Numbered from the stretch's first letter, positions 1-8,898 are shown. The stretch: 62,482 nt of DNA from Alphaproteobacteria bacterium (GCA_022450665.1 JAKUPQ010000005.1:1-62482); one strand, 5' to 3'. Notes: generated by a model from the letters alone, not told the origin. Numbers and translations: made by a program.

Positions 1-1
1 G

Positions 2-88
2 CTAAGAATCACCAGTACTGGTAACAAATATTTTGTGGCAGATGATCGTGTATTAAACAACATTATGCGCGACCGGAGCAATTACTAG
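2..88 (+). CDS. C-terminal tail of an unidentified gene cut by the window edge
   Basis: An open frame runs from the first bases of the window to a TAG at 86-88, giving 28 residues that end in RDRSNY. No start lies in the window, so if real it is the tail of a plus-strand gene beginning upstream. The peptide is too short to assign to a family. An open stretch of this length can occur by chance, so confidence is low. Confidence 0.3.
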   Translation, partial: LRITSTGNKYFVADDRVLNNIMRDRSNY

Positions 89-166
89 TGATACAGCTAT
101 CGATTGTATCACTTGCAATCTGTGCAACCAAGTATAAATAGCATGTGTATGATTTAGATCAATAGA

Positions 167-1087
167 TTACGATGGTGGCATTTCTGAATCAGATTTTTCG
201 TCCTCAGCAATTTCATTGCCTTCATGATCGTAAATCTCTTTAATTTTCTCTCCGGTTTGTTTATTACGCACCCGCTTCAAAATCGCATTAAACTGGCCAC
301 CAAATAGCATAGCCGATGCAGAGAAGTGCAGAAATACAAGGGTGATAATTACACCGGCAATACTACCGTAGCGTGTAGCGAAGTTGCCAAAATTTGCAAT
401 GTAATATGAAAATATACTCGCCAGCCCTACCCATAAAATCGAAGCAACAAACGCCCCCGGATACACTTCGCGCCAGCGTTGCTTGACGTTTGGCAGGAAG
501 AAATACATCATTGACATACCCGTTGCCAGCAACAAAAACGCAATGCTATAGCGCACAAAAGACAGCGATCCTGAATTTAGAAATGGCAAGGTACTGCCAA
601 GCCATGTTTCGATAAGCGGCCAAATGATAAGCGCGGTGGCGATGATTAAAAACCCAAATGCACACAGCAATACAAACCACACCCCTTGTAGACGCCGCTT
701 CCACAATGGGCGTGGCTCACGTACTTTATACATGTTGTTCAGCCCAAAACGCAGCCCTTCAATACCCGAAGATGCTACCCATAACGTGCCTACGGCAGCA
801 AAGCCCAATACTGTGCCATCGCGGTTTTCCATGATTTCACGAATGATAGGTGCAAGGGTTTCAACTACCTCGGGGGGCATGACCCGAAAACTTTTATCAA
901 TCAATATTTCCGCAAGCTCTGCATTACCTAACACACTGGAAAGCGCGACCAAAAAAATAATGAAGGGAAAAATAGCTAATATACTGGTATAAGCTGCATA
1001 GCCACCATATATGAGCAGGTTCTCTTTGATAGCGCCAATGACGCTTAGTCGCAGAGCGCGTGAATATAAAACAATATTGGAAAGCAT
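167..1087 (-). CDS. YihY/BrkB family inner-membrane protein
   Basis: Integral membrane protein of 306 residues with about six hydrophobic segments (first around residues 27-54, others near 95-115, 133-158, 180-200, 214-235 and 243-265). The N-terminal Ala-Ala-Tyr-Thr-Ser-Ile-Leu-Ala-Ile-Phe-Pro pattern and the later Gly-Ile-Glu-Gly-Leu-Arg-Phe-Gly-Leu-Asn stretch are typical of the YihY/BrkB (formerly RNase BN) family. The last 30 residues are hydrophilic and acidic, as is common in the family. The molecular function of the family is not settled; older links to ribonuclease BN are considered wrong. The ATG is preceded by AAGGAGC at good spacing. It stands alone, divergent from the phospholipase D gene. 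Confidence 0.88.
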   Translation of the reverse strand: MLSNIVLYSRALRLSVIGAIKENLLIYGGYAAYTSILAIFPFIIFLVALSSVLGNAELAEILIDKSFRVMPPEVVETLAPIIREIMENRDGTVLGFAAVGTLWVASSGIEGLRFGLNNMYKVREPRPLWKRRLQGVWFVLLCAFGFLIIATALIIWPLIETWLGSTLPFLNSGSLSFVRYSIAFLLLATGMSMMYFFLPNVKQRWREVYPGAFVASILWVGLASIFSYYIANFGNFATRYGSIAGVIITLVFLHFSASAMLFGGQFNAILKRVRNKQTGEKIKEIYDHEGNEIAEDEKSDSEMPPS

Positions 1088-1223
1088 GGGAAGCTCCTTT
1101 TAAGGAAGCTATAATAGTTGTTGAAGCATAAATAAACTATTCTGTGAGTGAATTGATAGAATATTTATAATATGCCTTCATGCTGCGAATAGAGAATGTT
1201 GGTGCAGAGTTTAAGGATAGATG

Positions 1224-2741
1224 ATGGAGAAAAATAACATGCAACACGCTATCCTCAAAAAACCAGATTTTGATAGCCACGATGCCGATGCCCTCGAAGA
1301 AATCATCGACAACATGGTGGCTGCACATCCAGAAAAATCAGGGTTTAACCTTTTGAAACGTGGCAATGAAGCTTTTGCCGCTCGTATGGCAATCATTCAA
1401 GCCAGCAAGCAATATATAGCTTTACAATATTATGTTTTACAAGACGATTTAACCGGCAAACTGCTGGTAGAAGAACTGTTACGTGCTGCGGATCGCGGCA
1501 TAAAAATACGATTGATATTGGATGATTTGGATTTTCGTCGTTCGCGGTTATCAATTCTTATTTTAGATGATCACGAAAATATTGAAATTCGGATTTTTAA
1601 TCCTGCCACTACCCGTCGTGAATTATGGCTTAATAAACTACTGCGAGCGTCACGGTTTTTTGAACGTTATTCTAAGCGCATGCATAATAAAGCACTGATT
1701 GTAGACGGGAGAATGGCGGTAGTTGGTGGACGGAATCTGGGGGATGAATATTTTGATGCCCGCGCCGATTTTGCTTTTAATGATTTGGATGTGCTGGTGC
1801 TAGGCGAGGTAATTACTCCTATTCAAAAATGCTTTGAAAGCTTCTGGACGTCACAATCTACATTTGACCTACCTGCACTTGGAATAAAAATGCCAGAGCC
1901 GCGAGCTGTTACTATACAGCGAATGGCTTTGCAAAAATATTACGATAAAATCGCCCCGCTTCGCACCATTGATTTCAAAAAACCTAAAGAGGTGATTGAG
2001 CAGCTTATTCATGAAAGGCTGCCTTTCAGTTGGGCAAAGGCAGAGTATATTTCGGATGAGCCAGATAAAGTGCTCACGCCATTAGAAGAAGCTGACAGCC
2101 CTCCAATGGCGCGATTGGAGGACATGTTGGAAAAAGCTCAGCATGAGTTTGTTGCGGTGTCGCCGTATTTTATTCCCGGCGACCATGGCACCGAAATCCT
2201 GGATAAACTTGTGCGGCGTGGCATTAATATCAGTATTCTCACTAACTCACTTGCATCTACCGATATTACTGCGGTGCATGCGGCCTATAGCCGTTATCGT
2301 ACGCGCTTGATCAAGCAGGGTGTAAATATGTTTGAGTTGAAGCCTCTTTCGGGCAAGCGCTCACGCCATAGCTTGCTGCGCAAAGGCTCTTCGCGTGCCA
2401 GCTTACATGCAAAAGTATACGTGGTGGATCGCAAATGGGTAATGATAGGATCGATGAATCTCGATCCGCGTTCATGGCGGCGTAATACGGAATGTATGGT
2501 CATGGTGCAAAGCGAGTCATTGGCCGCAGAAATTCTGGAAATGTTCGAACTGATAACCAGCCCATCCACAAGCTATGCGGTAAAACAAGCCAAGAATGGC
2601 CGCAAAGGCTTAGCGTGGCATAGCGAAGAAACACAGAAGTCTGAAAAAACCACAATATCTTACAAAGATCCTAAAGCAGGCATTATCCGGCGGTTTGCTA
2701 ATTATCTGTTTTATCACTTCGCACCGGAAGACCAGTTATAA
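1224..2741 (+). CDS. Cardiolipin synthase C-like phospholipase D protein
   Basis: Two HKD phospholipase D motifs are present. The first reads HNKALIVDG (His155, Lys157, Asp162, counting from the ATG at 1221) followed by a GGRN block; the second, HAKVYVVDRKWVMIGSMN, begins at His396. This two-motif layout without N-terminal membrane helices, together with the GGRNLGDEY sequence, matches the ClsC/YmdC branch of cardiolipin synthases, which transfer phosphatidyl groups between phospholipids at the inner membrane. Two adjacent ATGs (1221, 1224) follow AAGGA; the second has the better spacing, so it is preferred. The TAA stop lies inside a palindromic TTATAA that also supplies the stop of the converging exoD-like gene. 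The exact substrate is inferred from family only. Confidence 0.85.
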   Translation: MEKNNMQHAILKKPDFDSHDADALEEIIDNMVAAHPEKSGFNLLKRGNEAFAARMAIIQASKQYIALQYYVLQDDLTGKLLVEELLRAADRGIKIRLILDDLDFRRSRLSILILDDHENIEIRIFNPATTRRELWLNKLLRASRFFERYSKRMHNKALIVDGRMAVVGGRNLGDEYFDARADFAFNDLDVLVLGEVITPIQKCFESFWTSQSTFDLPALGIKMPEPRAVTIQRMALQKYYDKIAPLRTIDFKKPKEVIEQLIHERLPFSWAKAEYISDEPDKVLTPLEEADSPPMARLEDMLEKAQHEFVAVSPYFIPGDHGTEILDKLVRRGINISILTNSLASTDITAVHAAYSRYRTRLIKQGVNMFELKPLSGKRSRHSLLRKGSSRASLHAKVYVVDRKWVMIGSMNLDPRSWRRNTECMVMVQSESLAAEILEMFELITSPSTSYAVKQAKNGRKGLAWHSEETQKSEKTTISYKDPKAGIIRRFANYLFYHFAPEDQL

Positions 2742-3398
2742 ACCAAGTCCCCCTGCTATTTGAGCAATATTGGCGAATGTGTATACTATTCCTGCGGTTA
2801 GCAAGGTAATTGAAAGCAGGCCAATGCTTATCAACACGCCATCGCGTTCTACTAAACCCACAGCCAGCAATAGCATGGTGAATCCGGCAGGAAAATTTAT
2901 AAACGGAATTGGAAGCGCCAACAGCGCTCCCATCACAATGAATGCCAAGCCCAGCATGTAACGTATGGGCGGGACGCTCATTACTAAAATGCGAGGCTTG
3001 AGGTAAATTTCTATTTTGCATAAATATGGCAAGATTTTCTCTAACCAATGCCATAATTTTTGCGATTTCAGGCGTTTCGTTCTTATGCGCTTAGGTAGCC
3101 AAATTTGTCTGCGTGCAAAAAGCAGTTGACCACCCAACAATATAATAGGAATACCCGTAAGCGTGGTAAATCCAGGGATGCTAAACAGCGGTAAAGAACT
3201 AAGTAATGTAAATAACAATAGCGCCAGGGGTATGCTGTTTTCGCCAAGTACGGCAATGCAATCATTCACATAAACCGGCTCATCGCGCCGCGCCATGACT
3301 AATATGGCCTCAATGTTGTTCGAGGTAGGAGAAAATGTTTTAGGCGCATTAGAATCACATGCATCAGCCACGTTGCACCTCGGCAAATAAGGCGGCAT
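2736..3398 (-). CDS. ExoD family membrane protein
   Basis: Membrane protein of 220 residues with a cytoplasmic N-terminal part, a Gly-Glu-Asn-Ser-Ile-Pro-Leu-Ala turn and four to five hydrophobic segments (about residues 55-70, 75-92, 130-150, 153-172 and 185-210). The pattern FSIPGFTTLTGIPIILLGGQ followed by Trp-Leu-Pro-Lys-Arg is characteristic of ExoD, first described as needed for exopolysaccharide production in rhizobia; its biochemical role remains unclear. The ATG chosen overlaps the end of the upstream phosphatase-family gene by 35 bases, suggesting co-transcription and translational coupling. A later ATG near 3296 would remove conserved N-terminal sequence. The 3' end overlaps the converging phospholipase gene by six bases. 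Confidence 0.8.
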   Translation of the reverse strand: MPPYLPRCNVADACDSNAPKTFSPTSNNIEAILVMARRDEPVYVNDCIAVLGENSIPLALLLFTLLSSLPLFSIPGFTTLTGIPIILLGGQLLFARRQIWLPKRIRTKRLKSQKLWHWLEKILPYLCKIEIYLKPRILVMSVPPIRYMLGLAFIVMGALLALPIPFINFPAGFTMLLLAVGLVERDGVLISIGLLSITLLTAGIVYTFANIAQIAGGLGL

Positions 3399-4134
3399 GG
3401 TCGGAATAAGGCTGTGGAATCACACGTAGCTGCGTGCGTTTAGCAATCTCTGGTGTGCAGAGGCATAAATCGAGCACCAATTGTCTTTTGTGAAAGGTGA
3501 ATGTGGGTGCATCATGTTTATTCATTAAAATCAGGCCTTCATCATGGGTGAGGGGGTGCAGTTCGTCTAATCCGGTAAGCACATTAAAATCGCCCATAAA
3601 AATCACTTCGCCTGGTGTTTCGTGCATTAAGTCTCGTGTTTGTTCCAGCTGAAGTTTACGCACTGGTTTTTTGAGCGAAAAATGCGCAAAGAACAAGGTA
3701 AGGTTTTCTTCCAAAGTGATTTTATAGATGAGCTTTTTAGTGCCATAGGTGAAATGTATTTTTTCGTAAGCCAATTCATCCCGCGATATAAAAGCGTTGC
3801 TTTTGCCACGGGTAAAAGCAAGGTTGCGCAAAATGCTGTTGTGGCCATATTTGTTTTCGATGTCATAATGGGGGTATTCATCGTTTAGTATATGCTCAAA
3901 CTGATTAAAGCGCGAAGTATCGAACGAGCCGTTATCAATTTCCACAAAACAGCATATATCAGGTATTTCTTCGCGCATAATTTCTGCCAACTGGTCTAAT
4001 GCCTGCGTTTGCACTAATTGCGAACAGTACACATGGCGGTGCGCATAGCGCACATGATGCGCTAAACATCCGTTAATGCCGCGTGCATATCCCAAGTTGC
4101 TCATTAAAATTTTAAGTGGTTGCATTGCTTCCAT
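3364..4134 (-). CDS. Endonuclease/exonuclease/phosphatase family protein
   Basis: A 256-residue single-domain protein with the metal-dependent EEP fold. Visible are an early Ile-Leu-Met-Ser-Asn-Leu-Gly strand, Cys-Phe-Val-Glu-Ile-Asp (catalytic metal-ligand Glu), a central His-Phe-Ser-Leu-Lys strand, MGDFNV (Gly-Asp-Phe-Asn, catalytic Asp/Asn) and the terminal Ser-Asp-His-Ala motif, all in the usual order. The substrate cannot be read from sequence: members include DNases, sphingomyelinases and phosphoinositide phosphatases. There is no signal peptide, so it should act in the cytoplasm. It overlaps the ExoD-like gene downstream. It is divergent from thymidine kinase across a 127-base gap. Confidence 0.82.
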   Translation of the reverse strand: MEAMQPLKILMSNLGYARGINGCLAHHVRYAHRHVYCSQLVQTQALDQLAEIMREEIPDICCFVEIDNGSFDTSRFNQFEHILNDEYPHYDIENKYGHNSILRNLAFTRGKSNAFISRDELAYEKIHFTYGTKKLIYKITLEENLTLFFAHFSLKKPVRKLQLEQTRDLMHETPGEVIFMGDFNVLTGLDELHPLTHDEGLILMNKHDAPTFTFHKRQLVLDLCLCTPEIAKRTQLRVIPQPYSDHAALFAEVQRG

Positions 4135-4202
4135 GTTTCTAGATTTAGCAATTCAAGCATAAAGAAAAAATGCGGAAACGCTACAATTATGCATATGCGC
4201 GC

Positions 4203-4257
4203 TTGACAGGCTGGGCGCAAATTGCTGTCTTACAAGATGAAGGGATCATGAGGAGGA
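4203..4257 (+). promoter_or_regulatory. Candidate promoter and strong ribosome-binding site of tdk
   Basis: CTTGACA begins at 4202 and matches the -35 consensus well. A convincing -10 is not obvious at the expected distance (TGTCTT or TACAAG are the nearest). AGGAGGA at 4251-4257 is a near-perfect Shine-Dalgarno sequence four bases before the ATG and fixes the start of tdk. Confidence 0.4.
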
Positions 4258-4261
4258 CATA

Positions 4262-4870
4262 ATGGCCAAAATATATTTCAATTACTCTGCAATGAATGCG
4301 GGTAAATCCACCATATTATTACAAGCATCACACAACTATCACGAGCGCGGCATGAAAACCGTGTTATTAACCGCTTTCATGGATGATCGCTTTGGCCGTG
4401 GCCGAATCAGTTCACGCATCGGATTGGCGGCAGATGCACATACGTTTGATTCTGATATGGACTTACGTAAATTTGTAGGCGATATGCACCAAAACGAGAA
4501 AGTCGATTGTGTGCTGGTGGATGAAGCACAGTTTCTTTCTCCTGCACAAGTATGGCAACTCACTGCCATTGCAGATGAGCTGAAAATTCCAATTATGTGT
4601 TATGGCCTGCGTACTGATTTTCAGGGAAATTTATTTCCTGGCAGTTCCGCGCTTTTAGGTGTGGCAGACGATTTGCGTGAAATTAAAACCATATGTTGGT
4701 GCGGGCGCAAAGCCACTATGAATATGCGTCTTGGAGCAGATGGCAAGCCAGTAGATGAAGGCGAGCAGGTAATGATTGGCGGTGAAGAAAGTTATATTTC
4801 GGTATGCCGTAAACATTTCAAAGCAAAAGAGCAGGGCGCCACAATCAAGAAAAGCTCCAGTGCTGCCTAA
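4262..4870 (+). CDS. tdk: Thymidine kinase
   Basis: Phosphorylates thymidine to dTMP in the pyrimidine salvage pathway. The 202-residue protein begins with the family signature Tyr-Ser-Ala-Met-Asn-Ala-Gly-Lys-Ser-Thr (P-loop, residues 8-17), then DDRFG and SSRIGL, the Walker-B-like LVDEAQFL and the CYGLRTDF block. The structural zinc site is visible as CWCGRKA plus a later VCRKHF. The lasso loop and the EGEQVMIGGEESY stretch are also present. This is the type II bacterial kinase and closely resembles the enterobacterial enzyme in length and motifs. It is a single-gene unit followed by a strong terminator. Confidence 0.96.
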   Translation: MAKIYFNYSAMNAGKSTILLQASHNYHERGMKTVLLTAFMDDRFGRGRISSRIGLAADAHTFDSDMDLRKFVGDMHQNEKVDCVLVDEAQFLSPAQVWQLTAIADELKIPIMCYGLRTDFQGNLFPGSSALLGVADDLREIKTICWCGRKATMNMRLGADGKPVDEGEQVMIGGEESYISVCRKHFKAKEQGATIKKSSSAA

Positions 4871-4883
4871 TATATTTAGACGC

Positions 4884-4920
4884 AAAAAAGGTGATCAGCA
4901 TAACACTGATCACCTTTTTT
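4884..4920. terminator. Bidirectional rho-independent terminator
   Basis: A perfect 15-base inverted repeat, AAAAAAGGTGATCAG (4884-4898) and CTGATCACCTTTTTT (4906-4920), encloses a 7-base loop. A-tract and T-tract flank the stem, so it can terminate both tdk from the left and the converging OB-fold gene from the right. Confidence 0.92.
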
Positions 4921-4934
4921 AAAATGTGCTGCTA

Positions 4935-5693
4935 TTAGCGGGTAATTTGCGAATAAGCACGCGATAGGATAATGCGGTCAGCTTCAATAGCTTTTTTCTT
5001 AAACCATCCTTCATCCACTTCGCCAAATACAACAACTTCGTCACCTACTGCCAGGCGGTTAGCATTGGTGAACTCAACATCATCAGTTTCAATGCGAATT
5101 TCGCCATTGCCATAACGCAGCATGAATGCTTCATTATCGGAAATGCTGCTTACAACACCAGATAGGCGTACGTCTTGGTCATCGGTCAGGCCAGAGCCAT
5201 AAGTACCGTATGAAGCCATGTAGCTATCGTCGTTTTCGGGGCCAAAATTATTGTTGGTATAAACACGGTTATAGCCACTACCATCTACGGTAAGCTGATA
5301 AGCTTCAATTTCGTTGGCGGCAAACAGATTATTATCTACTTTGCCTGTTACAGTAACGCGATCGCCCATTTTTATGATGGTGTCAGCGTCTTTTCTGAAC
5401 AAGTCAGGCCATGTGTCATTAGTGTCCACCATGATGGTGCCACCTGGATGCTTCAATTTAAATTCATCATTATCAGTTATCTCACCAACAGTACCACTTA
5501 GTGTAATGTAGGTATCGTTTTTAAACTTCACGCTGCCATTTTCAGTACCTTCAACTGCTTCTGCGGCAGGAGTAGTGGTTTTAGCGTTCATGTTTGTTTT
5601 AGTGGTTACACTTCCGCTGGCTGCATAGGCTGCAACACCAGTCATGAGGGTTACTGCAATAGTAGATGTGGTAATTTTTAATAAGTTGTGCAT
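4935..5693 (-). CDS. Periplasmic tandem OB-fold (YgiW/YdeI-like) protein
   Basis: Begins with a clear signal peptide (positively charged start, hydrophobic core, cleavage near Ala-Tyr-Ala-Ala-Ser), followed by a Thr/Asn-rich linker. Two similar units follow. The first, about residues 60-135, contains ITLSGTVGEITDNDEFKLKH and later GDRVTVTGKVDNNLF. The second, about residues 170-245, contains VRLSGVVSSISDNEAFMLRY and later GDEVVVFGEVDEGWFKKKAIEA. Each has the beta-strand spacing of the bacterial OB-fold (BOF) family, whose known members YgiW and YdeI are periplasmic stress-tolerance proteins with one fold each. Duplication of the fold is the unusual feature. The function here is inferred only from fold. 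It stands alone, with its own terminator. Confidence 0.68.
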   Translation of the reverse strand: MHNLLKITTSTIAVTLMTGVAAYAASGSVTTKTNMNAKTTTPAAEAVEGTENGSVKFKNDTYITLSGTVGEITDNDEFKLKHPGGTIMVDTNDTWPDLFRKDADTIIKMGDRVTVTGKVDNNLFAANEIEAYQLTVDGSGYNRVYTNNNFGPENDDSYMASYGTYGSGLTDDQDVRLSGVVSSISDNEAFMLRYGNGEIRIETDDVEFTNANRLAVGDEVVVFGEVDEGWFKKKAIEADRIILSRAYSQITR

Positions 5694-5832
5694 GGTTAGC
5701 TCCTTGAATATTGCTTGTGATAATTTAAAAGCCTCCTCAATCTAGCGGCATCAAAATAAAAGTGCTGTCGTATAGGGAGGGAAATAAATAAAACCTGCAT
5801 AAATATGAAAACATTGCTTAAAGCTATGGTAG

Positions 5833-5860
5833 TTGACATTGCAACACGACCGTTTAAATA
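5833..5860 (+). promoter_or_regulatory. Candidate sigma70-type promoter of mnmC
   Basis: TTGACA at 5833-5838 and TAAATA at 5855-5860 are 16 bases apart and lie just upstream of the mnmC ATG at 5874. No Shine-Dalgarno sequence is visible before that ATG. The predicted transcript would have only a few untranslated bases, so the mRNA could be nearly leaderless. Confidence 0.4.
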
Positions 5861-5873
5861 GTATCACAGTCCC

Positions 5874-7682
5874 ATGACACAGCCGCTATATCCCGCACAA
5901 ATAGATTGGAACGAGCAAGGCCTGCCTATATCGCGTCACTATGGTGATGTATATTTTTCGAGTGAAGGCGGGTTGGACGAAGCGCGACACGTTTTTTTAG
6001 CGGGCAACAACATAGAACATCGCCTCGCTCATGAACCTGTATTTACTGTGGGTGAAATTGGTTTTGGCTCAGGGCTGAATTTTTTGGCGTTGTGGCAAAT
6101 GTGGGAAAAAATCGCCCCAGTTAATGCGCGCCTGTGCTTCTTTTCGGTAGAAAAACATCCGCTGCAATTAGAGGATATGGCAAGAATTCATGCGTTGTTT
6201 CCTGAGCTTTTGCCTTATAGCAAAGCACTTTGTAATGCTTTGCCACTGCAAGTGCCCGGCTATCATCGCATATATCTGGCAAATAATCGAATTCAGCTTA
6301 CGCTTATGTATGGGGATGCGCTGGATATGTTGCAACAACAGGATGCTAAGGCGGATGCATGGTTTCTCGATGGCTTTGCACCGCGCCTGAATGTAGAGCT
6401 GTGGAGCAATGCGATGACAGAGCAGGTTTGCAGATTATCTGCAAGCGGCGCAAGTTTGGCCACGTTTTCTACTGCATCATCAACATGTGATGCCTTATCT
6501 GCCGCTGGATTCGCTCTCAGCAAGCGCGCTGGTTTCGGGCGCAAAAAATATATGCTTACAGGCATAGCCCCGCAAAAAGATAGCGATGCGAAAAAACAAC
6601 CACCACCCAAAAGCGTTACAGTTATTGGTGCCGGACTCGCAGGAGCATCACTGGCACATGCACTGGCTAAGCGAGGTTGCAATGTGGTGGTGAAGGAAAA
6701 GCACCAGCCAGCGCAAGGAGCTTCAGGGAATCCCTCGGCAATATTTTATCCGGGAGTAACGGTGGGGTGGCAGCCACTAAGCCAACTATATTATATGGGG
6801 TTTTCTCACAGTCTGGCAATCTTGCGCGACTTAAGCACAAAGCATACAATTGCTCATGAGCAATGCGGCATGATTTTGTTTCCTAAACCGCAAGAAGTGA
6901 AAGAACGGCACCCAAAAATTCTTGCTACCATGCAGCCGCACCGTGATATTTTTTATGGGGTGAGTGCAAAAGAGGCCAGTGCATTAACAGGGTTGCCTAT
7001 GCCGGAGCTGGGGTTATACTTTCCGGCGGCAGGATGGGTGCATCTGGGGCAACTGACCCATGCCTTACTTGAGCAGCCTCAAATTACAATTGAAGCAGGT
7101 TCTGCTGTTGATGTTTTGCCGCATTACAGTACCAATGAGCCAGTTATACTATGCAATGGATGGCAAGCGGCAGATTTATACCCTGCACTGAAAGATAGTA
7201 TGCATATTGTAGGTGGGCAGATAACTTCACTAACAAAATCTACGGTGCTCAGCAAATTACGCTGTGTTGTGTCTTACGGAGGATACGCTACACCGGCCAT
7301 TGCAGGGCAGTATCATTTGGGTGCCACCTATGAAAAAATGGTGGATACTGCCGAGATAACACCAGAGGGGCATGCCCGAAATATTAATAAGCTTACGGCG
7401 TTTTTGCAGGAAATGATGCCTGATCCACCCTCTACGCAGTCTATTCCACCCAATACCATTCAGGGCTGGGCAGCGTTACGTACGGCAACTCCCAATCGCA
7501 CACCGTTGCTGGGGAAGCTGGATGAAGGATTATATGCCAGCCTTGCCCATGGATCTCGCGGATTGCTGTCATGCGGCTTATTTGGTGAACATATCGCATC
7601 TGTGATCTATGGAGAGCCATTGCCCATTCCACGCGACATTGTAAAAGTTCTTGCGGTTGATAGATATATGCACAAGGCGTGA
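5874..7682 (+). CDS. mnmC: Bifunctional tRNA U34 modification enzyme MnmC
   Basis: Carries out the last two steps of mnm5(s2)U34 synthesis in the tRNA wobble position. The N-terminal half (about residues 1-235) is the SAM-dependent methyltransferase, with the binding motif GEIGFGSGLNF near residues 60-70 and Trp-Phe-Leu-Asp-Gly-Phe-Ala-Pro as catalytic region. The C-terminal half is an FAD-dependent oxidoreductase starting with VIGAGLAGASLAHALA near residue 250, and ends with a HGSRGLLSCGLFGEHIAS block typical of this domain. Both domains are complete, so this is the fused form as in Escherichia coli, slightly shorter (602 residues). It converges on the AlkB-like gene. Confidence 0.95.
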   Translation: MTQPLYPAQIDWNEQGLPISRHYGDVYFSSEGGLDEARHVFLAGNNIEHRLAHEPVFTVGEIGFGSGLNFLALWQMWEKIAPVNARLCFFSVEKHPLQLEDMARIHALFPELLPYSKALCNALPLQVPGYHRIYLANNRIQLTLMYGDALDMLQQQDAKADAWFLDGFAPRLNVELWSNAMTEQVCRLSASGASLATFSTASSTCDALSAAGFALSKRAGFGRKKYMLTGIAPQKDSDAKKQPPPKSVTVIGAGLAGASLAHALAKRGCNVVVKEKHQPAQGASGNPSAIFYPGVTVGWQPLSQLYYMGFSHSLAILRDLSTKHTIAHEQCGMILFPKPQEVKERHPKILATMQPHRDIFYGVSAKEASALTGLPMPELGLYFPAAGWVHLGQLTHALLEQPQITIEAGSAVDVLPHYSTNEPVILCNGWQAADLYPALKDSMHIVGGQITSLTKSTVLSKLRCVVSYGGYATPAIAGQYHLGATYEKMVDTAEITPEGHARNINKLTAFLQEMMPDPPSTQSIPPNTIQGWAALRTATPNRTPLLGKLDEGLYASLAHGSRGLLSCGLFGEHIASVIYGEPLPIPRDIVKVLAVDRYMHKA

Positions 7683-7775
7683 AACGCGCATGATAGCTAT
7701 TGCGTTTGAATAAAGCTATGCAGATCGCGCACCACTCTATAATGCTGGGTGACACGGTGTTACTAACAAGGGTGA

Positions 7776-8378
7776 TTATGAATTAATAATCATATTGCGG
7801 AATGTGAGAGAAATGCGTCTGTCGCGATGGATAATTTGACTTCCATATTTGTCGGTCTTGCGAGAGGCAATACTATGCTTCCATTGGTGCCTTGCCTCGC
7901 CAGAGAAAATTAAGAGGCTGCACGGCTCTAACAGGCGACTGGTTTTCTCACCAGTAACGGGGTGGGTAAATTTCATCACGCATGGCGAACCAATACTGAG
8001 CGAGGCAATGATTTCTTCAAAGCACGGTACGCAATCGATATGCGGTGCAATCCCTTGGCCGGGTTGGTATTCATTGATAATCACCTGATCTGGCAATTTG
8101 GGAAAATAGCCTTCATTGTATAATCGCTGGCAATAATCTGCCAACCACTCCGGCAATAGCCCCAGCTGCATCGATGCATCCACACGTCGAGCCGTATAAT
8201 CATACTTCCAGCCATAATGCTGTACCCGTCGTTTCAGATCGTTAAGCCATGGGTGTTTGTCGATGGTGTTGAGAAGCGATGTTTCTTCCGCTGGGTTAAT
8301 GAAGTTGGGAATGTAAATTAGCCCATTTATATGAGAAATGGTTGGTTCTTCAGCAAATAATGATTCCTGATAAAGCAT
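7776..8378 (-). CDS. AlkB-like 2-oxoglutarate/Fe(II) dioxygenase
   Basis: Members of this family oxidatively demethylate alkylated nucleic acids or modify proteins and tRNA. Counting from the first possible ATG at 8402, the iron ligands are His121 and Asp123 in PHIDCVP plus His176 in QWKHSI, and the 2-oxoglutarate-binding Arg is in RRISLTFR near residue 196. The Asn-Glu-Tyr-Gln-Pro-Gly-Gln-Gly-Ile block before the HxD motif is typical. The length (about 200) and sequence resemble the ALKBH8/ALKBH4-like and bacterial AlkB-like single-domain group rather than E. coli AlkB. Two starts are possible: ATG at 8402 and ATG at 8378, the latter with AAGG upstream. I list the shorter form. Proximity to mnmC, another wobble-modification gene, is suggestive only. 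Confidence 0.82.
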   Translation of the reverse strand: MLYQESLFAEEPTISHINGLIYIPNFINPAEETSLLNTIDKHPWLNDLKRRVQHYGWKYDYTARRVDASMQLGLLPEWLADYCQRLYNEGYFPKLPDQVIINEYQPGQGIAPHIDCVPCFEEIIASLSIGSPCVMKFTHPVTGEKTSRLLEPCSLLIFSGEARHQWKHSIASRKTDKYGSQIIHRDRRISLTFRNMIINS

Positions 8379-8685
8379 AAGAATAAAAAGCCTTATATGC
8401 ATTCATATGTCAGAAACAACATACACTATATACAAATATCCATAGCCTTCACAGGTTTTGAGGATATGCAAGACAGTCTGATGTGGTTCTGGCCTCGGCA
8501 TTTGGTGTCCGAGAGTTTCATTTGGCGGCATAACTCCGCTGCTATTTCAACCCATGCCCCCAGCCATGTCCCCAATTTTTGAAAATCTCAAGGTATGGCT
8601 GAAAATATCCGTGGATTAAAAGCTATGCGGAAAGCCCCAGATGTCTAGGGCTTAAAATCTTGCGGGATGGTATTGGAAAGAAAAA

Positions 8686-8760
8686 TGGCTCCCCGGGCCG
8701 GATTCGAACCAGCGACCGATCGGTTAACAGCCGATTGCTCTACCACTGAGCTACCGAGGA
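8686..8760 (-). tRNA. tRNA-Asn (GTT)
   Basis: On the minus strand the gene folds as a complete cloverleaf of 75 bases including encoded CCA. The acceptor TCCTCGG pairs with CCGGGGA (one T-G pair), the D arm contains GCTCAGTGGTAGAGC, the anticodon stem-loop is ATCGGCTGTTAACCGAT with anticodon GTT, and the T arm contains GGTTCGAATCC. It has no neighbour tRNA. The bases between the AlkB-like gene and this tRNA (about 8403-8685) show no convincing gene; a 61-codon open frame there is rejected. Confidence 0.97.
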
Positions 8761-8898
8761 ACATTTCGAATATGCATGAAGCATTATGAGGCTTCAGCAT
8801 TAGTATGGCTAATTACTTAGGGCAAAAATTCGCCCAGTGCAAGCCAAAATACCATCAAATCCACCAAAAAGTTTTTCCGCTGGAAATGGTGACGTGTA

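Noticed and set aside
624-992. 122-codon plus-strand frame inside the YihY gene
   Set aside because: Antisense shadow of a membrane-protein gene; composition and lack of motif argue against it.
7773-7792. TGATTAT/ATAATCA hairpin at the AlkB-like gene end
   Set aside because: Weak AT-only stem inside or beside the stop codon; insufficient as a terminator.
8397-8582. 61-codon open frame between the AlkB-like gene and tRNA-Asn
   Set aside because: No ribosome-binding site, no recognisable sequence, overlaps the AlkB-like start on the other strand.
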